DNA of 64,000 nt from Alloboseaceae bacterium BT-24-1. Its GTDB lineage: Bacteria; Pseudomonadota; Alphaproteobacteria; Rhizobiales; Beijerinckiaceae. Below, piece after piece: positions 8,172-17,254 of the stretch. The notes below the pieces were generated by a model. The model was given only the letters and a program-made list of their open reading frames with translations, was not told where the DNA came from and did no database searches. The translations under genes were made by a program, and so were the position numbers. The first letter of the stretch is position 1, and every line of letters begins with the position of its first letter. The stretch is from positions 1 through 64,000 of the forward strand of contig JAOYTL010000017.1 in NCBI GenBank assembly GCA_025846845.1, read 5' to 3'.

Positions 8172-8295
8172 CGAATAACCTCGCAAACCCCGAAGACCAT
8201 CTGCTCGGTAGAGGTAAACCCGCTTTTCATCTGGCCAAGAAGGAGCACGGTAAGATTCTGCTGCTACTTTGCCGTGCGTGACGCTGGAACGAACC

Positions 8296-10002
8296 ATGGA
8301 TGCGAGCCCGGACCGAATGGCCGCTGCAACAGCCGCGAAGGCGCTCGTCGCCGCTCGCCCCTGGGCTGGTCCGGCGATCTGGCTCGCAGCTTTCCTCGCC
8401 TTCGTCTTCGCTGGCCTGTTGCTGCCGCTGCGCCTGCCGCTCGGGTCGTATTACTGGGACACGGCGGTCTATCTCGATGCTGCCCAGCGCATCCACGAAG
8501 GTCAGGTTCCGAACATCGACTTCTTCGCCCCGATCGGCCCGCTCGGCTACTACCTCGTCGCCGGCCTTGACCGACTGTTTCCGAATGCCCACCCGCTCCT
8601 GGCCGCGAATTGGAGCCTGCTGCCGATCGCGCTGCCTCTACTGGCGATCCTGGTCTTCCATGTTGCGCGGTTCTCAAGCGGGCTCGCGCTGGCGCTGCTG
8701 CTGCCCTTCCTGCTTTTCGCCTCGCTGCCGATCAACCTGCACGAAGTCTATTCGCTGCCGGGTTTCGACGGCTATGGCCACTACAATCGGCACGTCGCGC
8801 TGCTGCTCTACGTCCTCGTCGCTGCGCTGATGTTCGCGCGCGATCGGGCGCTGACGACCTGGCTGGCCGCGGCGTTGATGCTGACGCTGTTCCTGGTGAA
8901 GGTCACCGGCGCCGTCGCCGGGACGATGCTGGTCGGCTATGCCGTCCTGACCGGGCGGATGCGCCTGCGCGACGCCTGCCTTGCCGCCGCCGCGGTGATC
9001 GGGGCCCTCGCTGTTATCGATCTTGCAAGCGGCGGGCTGACCCGGGCCTATATCGACGACATCCTGACCCTGCTGAAGCTCAACACCGGCGCGCTGCTGC
9101 CGCGTTTCCTCACCGTGGCCTCGTTCAAGTTCGAGGTCATCGGACCGACGCTCGTGCTTATTGGCCTGCTCATCTACTCATCCTGGCAGGCGAGGCCGGC
9201 GGGCGTCCTGTCCTGGCTGCGCGAGCTCGCCATCTCGCCGGTGGGTTGGCTCGCAATCGGTCTGCTGGCGCTGACCTTCTTCGAGACGCAGAACACCGGA
9301 AGCCTCGAATTCGTTGGGCTCTGGCCGATCCTGCTCGTGCTCCTGCACGACTGGCGCCGGCGCAGCGACAGCCTGCGGCCAGTGGTGCTGCTGCTGATCT
9401 GCGTCGTCGCGGCGCCTTCGGCCGTGAACTTCATCGAACGCAGCGTCCGAGCAGCCCTCAGCGCGCCGACCTATCTGCCGCTCGCGGTCGATGACGTCGG
9501 CAACCTCGGCCGGGTCAGTGTCAAGCCGGATATCGCCGAGCGGGCGCCGATCATGCTGCAGCACTACGCCAGGCATCAATCGGCCTTTGCCGATCTCGCC
9601 GCAACCGGGCAGCAGCCGTCGCTGATGCTCTATTCGGAGATCGACCACCACGCGATCTGGCTGCTCGAGATCGAGCAGGCCGTCATGGCGATCAGGGCCT
9701 GGGAGCATACCAACACGCGCGAGCTCAACGGCGTTTTCACGCTCGACTTCGTCGACATCATGAACCGCCTGCTCGACCGCCGGCCGCCGCGGCATGTCCC
9801 GATCGGCATCGATCCGACGCGAAGCAACCCGCAGCTCGAAGCGCGGATGCTCGAGAGCCTGCGCCAGACCGACGCGATCCTGGCACCGAAATGTCCGCTG
9901 ACCTCGATCCGCGCAACGATCTTCAAGCACTTCGCCCAGACGCTCGAAGGTCGCAGCAAGGTCGCACTGGCGCCCTGCTGGGACATGTATCTGAAGCCCT
10001 GA
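8296..10002 (+). CDS. Polytopic membrane protein, possibly a GT-C-type glycosyltransferase
   Basis: A 568-residue inner-membrane protein with about ten or eleven hydrophobic segments in the first 400 residues and a soluble C-terminal part of about 150 residues. The start at 8296 is preferred over 8269 because GGAACG precedes it. An early periplasmic loop contains YYWDTAVYLDAAQRI, reminiscent of the acidic first loop of dolichol/polyprenyl-linked sugar transferases of the GT-C fold, but no decisive motif is seen. It ends flush against the thiE stop on the other strand. The function is unassigned. Confidence 0.55.
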   Translation: MDASPDRMAAATAAKALVAARPWAGPAIWLAAFLAFVFAGLLLPLRLPLGSYYWDTAVYLDAAQRIHEGQVPNIDFFAPIGPLGYYLVAGLDRLFPNAHPLLAANWSLLPIALPLLAILVFHVARFSSGLALALLLPFLLFASLPINLHEVYSLPGFDGYGHYNRHVALLLYVLVAALMFARDRALTTWLAAALMLTLFLVKVTGAVAGTMLVGYAVLTGRMRLRDACLAAAAVIGALAVIDLASGGLTRAYIDDILTLLKLNTGALLPRFLTVASFKFEVIGPTLVLIGLLIYSSWQARPAGVLSWLRELAISPVGWLAIGLLALTFFETQNTGSLEFVGLWPILLVLLHDWRRRSDSLRPVVLLLICVVAAPSAVNFIERSVRAALSAPTYLPLAVDDVGNLGRVSVKPDIAERAPIMLQHYARHQSAFADLAATGQQPSLMLYSEIDHHAIWLLEIEQAVMAIRAWEHTNTRELNGVFTLDFVDIMNRLLDRRPPRHVPIGIDPTRSNPQLEARMLESLRQTDAILAPKCPLTSIRATIFKHFAQTLEGRSKVALAPCWDMYLKP

Positions 10003-10671
10003 TCAGCCGCTTTCCACGACCCGCTGAGACAGGGCGGTCTCGACCGAAAGCCGGAGGTCTCGCGCCGCAGCCGCGATGTCGTCACCGCCGAACAGAGCGC
10101 CGATCACGGCGACGCCATCAGCCCCTGCCGCAATGACCGAACCGGCATTGGCCGCGGTGATGCCGGCGATGGCGCCGATCGGCAAGGCACCGAGCACACG
10201 CGCAGCCGCCTGGCGCAAGCTCGACAGCCCGTCCAGGCCGAGCGGCGCGTCGGCATTGTCCTTGTGCGCGGTCGGGAAGACGCCGCCGATGCAGGCATAG
10301 TCGATCTTCGCTGAGGCGAGCTCGGGCAATTCGCCCGCATGCTTCAGCGTCGCGCCGATGATGGCGCGCGGCCCGAGCAGGCGGCGGGCATCGACGAGCT
10401 TCATGTCGTCGGCCCCGAGATGGACGCCGTCGGCGCCGGAGGCGAGCGCGACGTCGACGCGATCATTGATCAGCAGCGGCACATTGGTGCCGTGCAGGGC
10501 CGAGCGGATGGCGCGCGCCTCGCGCACCATCTCGCGCGTCGTCTCGGCCTTGGCGCGCAGCTGGATCAGCGTCGCGCCACCCTCGACCGCCGCGCGCGCC
10601 ATATCGGCCATGGAGCGGCCATTGGCGATCTGCGGATCGACGATGCCGTAGAGGGTGATGTCGACGCTCAT
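10003..10671 (-). CDS. thiE: Thiamine-phosphate synthase ThiE
   Basis: A 222-residue TIM-barrel enzyme that joins HMP pyrophosphate and thiazole phosphate to give thiamine phosphate. The start at 10671 overlaps the thiM stop (ATGA). Family motifs are present: IQLRAKAET, LINDRVDVALASGADGVHLG, and a phosphate-loop-like GGVFPTAHK. It is the last gene of the thiamine operon and ends one base from the stop of the convergent membrane-protein gene, with no terminator between them. Confidence 0.92.
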   Translation of the reverse strand: MSVDITLYGIVDPQIANGRSMADMARAAVEGGATLIQLRAKAETTREMVREARAIRSALHGTNVPLLINDRVDVALASGADGVHLGADDMKLVDARRLLGPRAIIGATLKHAGELPELASAKIDYACIGGVFPTAHKDNADAPLGLDGLSSLRQAAARVLGALPIGAIAGITAANAGSVIAAGADGVAVIGALFGGDDIAAAARDLRLSVETALSQRVVESG

Positions 10672-11435
10672 CGTCCGGTTTCCATTCGTGCAGCCAGCGT
10701 CGCCGCGTCCATCGCCGCGACCGCGTCGATCAGCTCGACCTCGAAGCTGCCGGGGCCGCGGCATCGCTCGGACGCGATTTCGCCGGCAATGCCATAGGCG
10801 GTCAAGGCCGCTGCCGCCGCGACCGCCTTGTCGGCCTCGACGGCGCAGCAAGCCGCGATCAGCGCACCGGCGGCACAGCCGATGCCGGTGACCCTGGTCA
10901 TCAGCGGGTGGCCGTGCGCGACGGAGAAGTTCGCCGTGCCGCTCTCGATCCGGTCGACCTTGCCGGTGGTGACGCGCGTGACGCCCTGCGCCGCGGCGAG
11001 ATCGAAGGCGAGCGCCGCCATCTCGGTGGCGTTGCCACGTACCAGAATGTCGGGCAGGCGCAGCACCTCGCCAGCGATGTGCCGGCGCAACGGCGAGAGC
11101 TCGACGAAGACCGGATCGAAGACGACAGGCTTACCGCGATCACGCGCCACTTCGAGCAGCTTGGGAATGGCGAGTTCACTCTCGGCATTGATCGTGCCGA
11201 TATTGATCAGGATCGCGCCGGCGCCCTCGGCCATCGCCGCGACCTCGTCGACATGGATCGCCATCGACGGGATCGCACCGAAGGCGAGCAGCATATTGGC
11301 GGTGATGTTCTGCGCCACCGTGTTGGTCAGGCATTGCACCCGCGGACGGTTCTGCGCCACGCGGGCGAGGATATCGGCGACCTCCTCGGCCCCCAGGGCC
11401 CGCGTCGGCGCTTTCAAGGCGGTGCTGCTCGTCAT
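10668..11435 (-). CDS. thiM: Hydroxyethylthiazole kinase ThiM
   Basis: A 255-residue ribokinase-like kinase that phosphorylates 4-methyl-5-(2-hydroxyethyl)thiazole, a salvage step. Visible motifs are the thiazole-binding MLLAFGAIPSM region, FDPVFVELSPLRR, and GIGCAAGALIAA near the C-terminus, which holds the catalytic region. Its stop overlaps the thiE start. Its presence with thiG shows that both salvage and de novo thiazole routes feed ThiE in this organism. Confidence 0.92.
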   Translation of the reverse strand: MTSSTALKAPTRALGAEEVADILARVAQNRPRVQCLTNTVAQNITANMLLAFGAIPSMAIHVDEVAAMAEGAGAILINIGTINAESELAIPKLLEVARDRGKPVVFDPVFVELSPLRRHIAGEVLRLPDILVRGNATEMAALAFDLAAAQGVTRVTTGKVDRIESGTANFSVAHGHPLMTRVTGIGCAAGALIAACCAVEADKAVAAAAALTAYGIAGEIASERCRGPGSFEVELIDAVAAMDAATLAARMETGR

Positions 11436-11475
11436 CTCGTTTCCGTCGGTTTCGCCAAAGCATATGGGAAGGGGT

Positions 11476-12447
11476 CTAGCCCAGCGCCATCAGCGCCAGA
11501 TCGTTGGCCCCGCGGACAGCGAGCCGGCCGGCGGCGCGCGCCGCTCTGATGCCGCTGCGGCAGCAAAGCACCACGCGCCGGCCGTCGGCTTCGCCCAGCG
11601 ACAAGCGATCGATCTCCTCGACCGTGAGCCTGATGGCGTCCGGAGCGACCGCGATCGGTGCCTCCTCGAGCCCGCGCAGCTCGACCACGATATCGTTGGC
11701 GGCGAGTTGCGAGGGCGCGATGAAGGGAAAAGAACCTGCAAGTGGTTCCGGCGCCCCGGCGAAGGAGAAGCCGCCGAAGACGAGGCGGCGCGCGTCGAAG
11801 CTGATCACCCGACCGAGCGGCGATGGCTCCAAGCCCAGTGCCAGCAGCAAGGTCATCTGCGCCTGCAGCAGGCCCAGCATGCCGACCGCCGGACCGAGCA
11901 CGCCGGCCGTGGCGCAATCGGCGGCGCGCGCCGGCATTTCGGGAAAGACCGCGCGATAGCTCGGCCCGCCGCCGCAGAAGGCGCCGACATAGCCGGCGAG
12001 GCCGACGATCGAGGCGCTGACCAGAGGTTTTCCGGCCTCGCGGCAGGCATCACTCAGAACATAGGTCGCGGCAAAACTGTCGGCGGCGTCGACGACGATA
12101 TCGGCTCGCGCCACCAGCTCCGCGACATTGTCCGGCGCGAGCCTGAGCGCCACCGCCTCGACCTCTACGCCGGGATTATAGGCAACGAGCGCCGCCCGCG
12201 CCGCCTCGACCTTCAACCGCCCGACATCGCCCGTCCGGTAGAGCGGCTGACGATGCAGATTGCTCTCCTCGACCCGGTCGGGATCGACCAGCAGCAACCG
12301 GCCGATGCCGGCGCCGACGAGATAGGACGACACGGGGCAGCCGAGCCCGCCGGTCCCGACGACAAGAACGCTGGCACGAGCCAGCCGCGCCTGCCCCTCG
12401 GGGCCGACCTCCGGCAGTACCATCTGGCGGGCATAGCGATCGGTCAT
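11476..12447 (-). CDS. thiF: ThiF/MoeB-family adenylyltransferase fused to a rhodanese-like domain
   Basis: A 323-residue E1-like enzyme that should adenylate the ThiS C-terminus. The nucleotide loop VVGTGGLGCPVSS is at about residues 29-42, followed by DPDRVEESNLHRQ and VDAADSFAA. A catalytic-region cysteine is in DCATAGVLGP. The last 90 residues form a rhodanese-like domain with CCRSG, a likely sulfur carrier for ThiS thiocarboxylate. The cysteine pair common in MoeB/ThiF zinc sites is missing (PSYRAVFP where PCYRCLFP is usual), so structural zinc is probably absent. It lies between thiG and thiM. Confidence 0.85.
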   Translation of the reverse strand: MTDRYARQMVLPEVGPEGQARLARASVLVVGTGGLGCPVSSYLVGAGIGRLLLVDPDRVEESNLHRQPLYRTGDVGRLKVEAARAALVAYNPGVEVEAVALRLAPDNVAELVARADIVVDAADSFAATYVLSDACREAGKPLVSASIVGLAGYVGAFCGGGPSYRAVFPEMPARAADCATAGVLGPAVGMLGLLQAQMTLLLALGLEPSPLGRVISFDARRLVFGGFSFAGAPEPLAGSFPFIAPSQLAANDIVVELRGLEEAPIAVAPDAIRLTVEEIDRLSLGEADGRRVVLCCRSGIRAARAAGRLAVRGANDLALMALG

Positions 12448-12461
12448 GGTTCTCTCCCTCG

Positions 12462-13232
12462 TCAGCCGAGCAGAGCCCGGCCGAGCACCGGGGTCGACGG
12501 TGCGGCCATGTCGCGCGGCTCCATCGGCCCGGCTTCGAAGGCGAGGCGCCCGGCCTCGACCGCGCGGGCGAAGGCAGCTGCCATCGCTGCCGGATCGCCG
12601 GCCTTGGCCACCGCGGTGTTCAGGAGGACGGCGTCATAGCCGAGCTCCATCGCCGCGGCCGCATGCGAGGGCAGGCCGATGCCGGCGTCGACGACGAGCG
12701 GGATATCGGGGAAATGCGCCCGCAGCGCCCGCAGGCCGTAAGGGTTGTTCAGGCCCTTGCCGGTGCCGATCGGCGCGCCCCAGGGCATCAGAACCCGGCA
12801 GCCGGCCTCGACCAGCCGCTCGGCCACGACGAGGTCCTCGGTCATATAGGGGAAGACCTCGAAGCCCTCGGCGCAGAGGATGCGCGCCGCCTCGGTGAGG
12901 CCGAACACATCGGGCTGGAGCGTGTCGGCCTCGCCGATCACCTCCAGCTTGATCCAGGGCGTGCCGAAGACCTCGCGCGCCATCTGCGCCGTGGTCACTG
13001 CCTCCTTGACCGAATGGCAGCCGGCCGTGTTCGGCAGCACCCTGACGCCGAGGCCGCGAATCAGCGCCCAGAAATCCTGGCCGCCACCAAGGCGCCCGGC
13101 TTCGCGGCGCAGCGAGACAGTGACCACGTCAACGCCGGCCGCTTCGACCGCCCGCTGCAGCACGGCCGGCGATGGGTATTGCGCCGTGCCGAGAAAGAGG
13201 CGCGAGCGCGGGATGAAGCCGTAGAAATCCAT
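12462..13232 (-). CDS. thiG: Thiazole synthase ThiG
   Basis: A 256-residue TIM-barrel enzyme making the thiazole phosphate carboxylate from 1-deoxy-xylulose 5-phosphate, dehydroglycine and ThiS thiocarboxylate. The Schiff-base lysine is Lys95 in TPWIKLEV, at the position known for the family. VLPNTAGC (65-72), MPWGAPIGTGKGL and VVDAGIGLPSHAA match the conserved core. It starts four bases after thiS stops. The length is normal. Confidence 0.95.
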   Translation of the reverse strand: MDFYGFIPRSRLFLGTAQYPSPAVLQRAVEAAGVDVVTVSLRREAGRLGGGQDFWALIRGLGVRVLPNTAGCHSVKEAVTTAQMAREVFGTPWIKLEVIGEADTLQPDVFGLTEAARILCAEGFEVFPYMTEDLVVAERLVEAGCRVLMPWGAPIGTGKGLNNPYGLRALRAHFPDIPLVVDAGIGLPSHAAAAMELGYDAVLLNTAVAKAGDPAAMAAAFARAVEAGRLAFEAGPMEPRDMAAPSTPVLGRALLG

Positions 13233-13236
13233 CGCC

Positions 13237-13434
13237 TCAGCCTCCCTGCATCGGCGCGAGGATCTCGAGCCGATCGCCCTCGGCGAGGAGCGTCTGCGCC
13301 CGCGCGGCGGCGGACACGAAGGCCTCGTTCACGGCCGTGGCGACGACCGCGCCGGCATAGCCCAGCTCGGCCAAAGCCTCGGCCAGGACGGGGGCGGCGA
13401 CCTCACGCGTGTCGCCGTTGACGATAATCTGCAT
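13237..13434 (-). CDS. thiS: Sulfur carrier protein ThiS
   Basis: A 65-residue ubiquitin-like protein beginning MQIIVNGDT and ending in the required Gly-Gly (MQGG), which becomes a thiocarboxylate after adenylation by ThiF. The start at 13434 lies inside the 3' end of thiO, giving a 32-base overlap in a different frame. Translation is therefore probably coupled to thiO. It donates the thiazole sulfur to ThiG. Confidence 0.92.
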   Translation of the reverse strand: MQIIVNGDTREVAAPVLAEALAELGYAGAVVATAVNEAFVSAAARAQTLLAEGDRLEILAPMQGG

Positions 13435-14404
13435 CGGGCAGCTCCCTGGATGCGAGGAGACGATCGGCCGCCTGCCCGGCCAGGGCCGGCGAGAGCAGGA
13501 AACCGTGGCGGAACAGACCATTGAAGCGCAGGATCCGGCCATCCTCGACGATACGCGGCAGGTTGTCGGGAAAGGCCGGGCGGACATCGGCACGCAATTC
13601 GACGATCTCGGCCTCGCCGAAGGCCGGATGCAGCGCATAGGCGGCGCTGAGCAATTCGATGGCCGAGCGGGCGCTGACGCGGCTGCGATCATCGCTCTCG
13701 ATCATCGTCGCGCCGATCATGAAATGCCCGTTGGAGCGCGGCACGACATAGAGCGGAATGCGCGGATGCAGCAGCCGCACCGGGCGGCTGAGGCTGATCT
13801 CGTCGGTACGCAGCACCAGCATCTCGCCACGCACGCCGCGCAACTCGCCGATCTGGTCGCGGGCGGCAAGGCCTCGGCAATCGACGATGCGATCGGCATC
13901 GAGCGCCGTCTCGTCAGCCTCGACGCCATAATGGATCGGCACGCCGGCCGCCCGAAGCGCCTCAGCCAGCGCCGCCATGGCCAGGCGCGGATCGAGGTGA
14001 GCCTCCTGCTCGAAGAACAGGCCTTGCCGAAAGCGGCCGGCGAGGTCGGGCTCCAGCACGGCGACGCCGTCGGCATCGAGCCGCTCGAAGCCGCTCGTGC
14101 GCGCTGAAAAACGCGTCAGCTCGCCGGCATCGCGGACCGGGGCGAGCACGAGCGTGCCGTGGACGCGCGTGCCGGGATAGCGGCGCGGCCACCAGCCGAG
14201 CGCTTGGCGCCCCAGTGTTACGACAGCCTCATCGGCGCTCTCGCGCTCGCACCAGGGCGCCAGCATGCCGCCGGCAGCCCAGGAGCAGGCCTGCTGGCCG
14301 AGCGCTGCAGCGCGCTCGAACAGCTCAACCGCGACGCCGCGCTCGGCCAGCTCGAGCGCCGTCACGAGGCCGGCGACGCCGGCCCCGATCACCGCGACGC
14401 GCAT
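13403..14404 (-). CDS. thiO: Glycine oxidase ThiO (FAD-dependent)
   Basis: A 333-residue DAO-type flavoenzyme. The dinucleotide-binding motif VIGAGVAG is at residues 5-12 and the substrate/FAD segment AAGGMLAPWCE is near 44-54. It oxidises glycine to the dehydroglycine (iminoacetate) used by ThiG, the oxygen-dependent alternative to ThiH. The gene starts 5 bases after thiC stops and overlaps thiS by 32 bases. No thiH is seen, so aerobic thiazole synthesis is implied. Confidence 0.92.
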   Translation of the reverse strand: MRVAVIGAGVAGLVTALELAERGVAVELFERAAALGQQACSWAAGGMLAPWCERESADEAVVTLGRQALGWWPRRYPGTRVHGTLVLAPVRDAGELTRFSARTSGFERLDADGVAVLEPDLAGRFRQGLFFEQEAHLDPRLAMAALAEALRAAGVPIHYGVEADETALDADRIVDCRGLAARDQIGELRGVRGEMLVLRTDEISLSRPVRLLHPRIPLYVVPRSNGHFMIGATMIESDDRSRVSARSAIELLSAAYALHPAFGEAEIVELRADVRPAFPDNLPRIVEDGRILRFNGLFRHGFLLSPALAGQAADRLLASRELPDADYRQRRHA

Positions 14405-14409
14405 GGCCC

Positions 14410-16287
<1,878 letters not shown>

Positions 16288-16292
16288 GTCTA

Positions 16293-16323
16293 GGATCTCC
16301 TCCCTCGCAGGTTCAGGAGATCC
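16293..16323 (-). promoter_or_regulatory. Hairpin covering the thiC ribosome-binding site
   Basis: On the minus strand GGATCTCCT (16323-16315) can pair perfectly over 9 bp with AGGAGATCC (16301-16293) around a 13-nt loop. The 3' arm contains the Shine-Dalgarno sequence AGGAG of thiC, six bases before the start codon at 16287. This is the expected expression platform for a translation-controlling TPP riboswitch: ligand binding should favour this hairpin and block initiation. Confidence 0.75.
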
Positions 16324-16383
16324 GGGGCGTCTGACGGTCCAGTCGCTGTCTGCGGATGCACTTGTGGCGCAGCCGCGTTCCAG

Positions 16384-16476
<93 letters not shown>

Positions 16477-16573
16477 TTAGAACCGTCGTGATGTCAGCGC
16501 AACTGGCAAAGGACCACGGCTTTGCGCCGCGCCGCCATGCGTGGCGGGCATTACACGCGGAGACGTTGGAAAA

Positions 16574-16774
16574 TCAGGCGGTGATGTCGAGATTGCCGCC
16601 CTGGCCGGCGGGCAGCGTCGCCTGCTGCTGCTCGGTAGCCTGCTGGAGCATGGCAACGAGAGCCTGATCCGAATCGGCGTTCTGCTTGACCATTTCGATC
16701 TGCAGCGCCTGCTGCGTCGCAGCCGACTTCATGCTGACCAGGCTCTGGGCGATCGCGACCGACATTTCACTCAT
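16574..16774 (-). CDS. YjfB-family putative motility protein
   Basis: A 66-residue protein with a GAGGAG ribosome site 7 bases before the ATG. The sequence starts MSEMSVAIAQSLVSMKSAATQQ, is helical and rich in Gln and Met in the middle, and ends GGNLDITA. This matches the pattern of the small YjfB-like family annotated as putative motility proteins, whose role is not established. It stands alone, upstream of the thiamine leader on the same strand. The family assignment is from memory of its pattern. Confidence 0.6.
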   Translation of the reverse strand: MSEMSVAIAQSLVSMKSAATQQALQIEMVKQNADSDQALVAMLQQATEQQQATLPAGQGGNLDITA

Positions 16775-16840
16775 GGCAGGCTCCTCGCCGCGAGCATAGG
16801 CGGTGAGCCTTACCCGAATCTGAATCCGGAACGGCGAGCT

Positions 16841-17131
16841 CTAGCGAGTGGGCGCGATGATCGACGGCACTGGCTTCGGCATCGGAATCTCGCGGTTCGG
16901 CTCCGGCGTTCCTGAACGGTCTCGCGCCAGCCGCTCACGTTCGCGCCTTGCCTCGACGCGGTCCGAGCGCGGCTCGAGCTTCTGAACCTCGCTCGCATTC
17001 GGCGCGATCGGCACACCTGGCGCGCGTTGGCGCTGGGGTTGCGGTGGAGGGGAGGACTGCGCGGCGGCTGCCTCCGCCACGATCAGCCCGGCGGCGATCA
17101 GTCCGAGGAGGACCCATGGGTTCTTGCGCAT
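16841..17131 (-). CDS. Small exported hypothetical protein
   Basis: A 96-residue protein from the ATG at 17131, chosen because GGAG lies 8 bases upstream and a clear Sec signal peptide follows (MRKNPWVLLGLIAAGLIV, cleavage after AAAAQ). The mature region is short, proline-rich at both ends and strongly charged in the middle (DRVEARRERERLARDR), with no cysteine. No family is recognised. It lies downstream of the OmpA-family gene on the same strand with a gap of about 120 bp. Confidence 0.55.
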   Translation of the reverse strand: MRKNPWVLLGLIAAGLIVAEAAAAQSSPPPQPQRQRAPGVPIAPNASEVQKLEPRSDRVEARRERERLARDRSGTPEPNREIPMPKPVPSIIAPTR

Positions 17132-17254
17132 GGCACTGCTCCGGTCGGGCAGGCGCAAGACGAGCCTGCCCTCCGAAAAAACTCGGAGCAAACCACGATT
17201 GTTCCAATGCTGGATGAGAAAAGAAGGGCGGCGTGCGCGCCGCCCCGCTTCACC

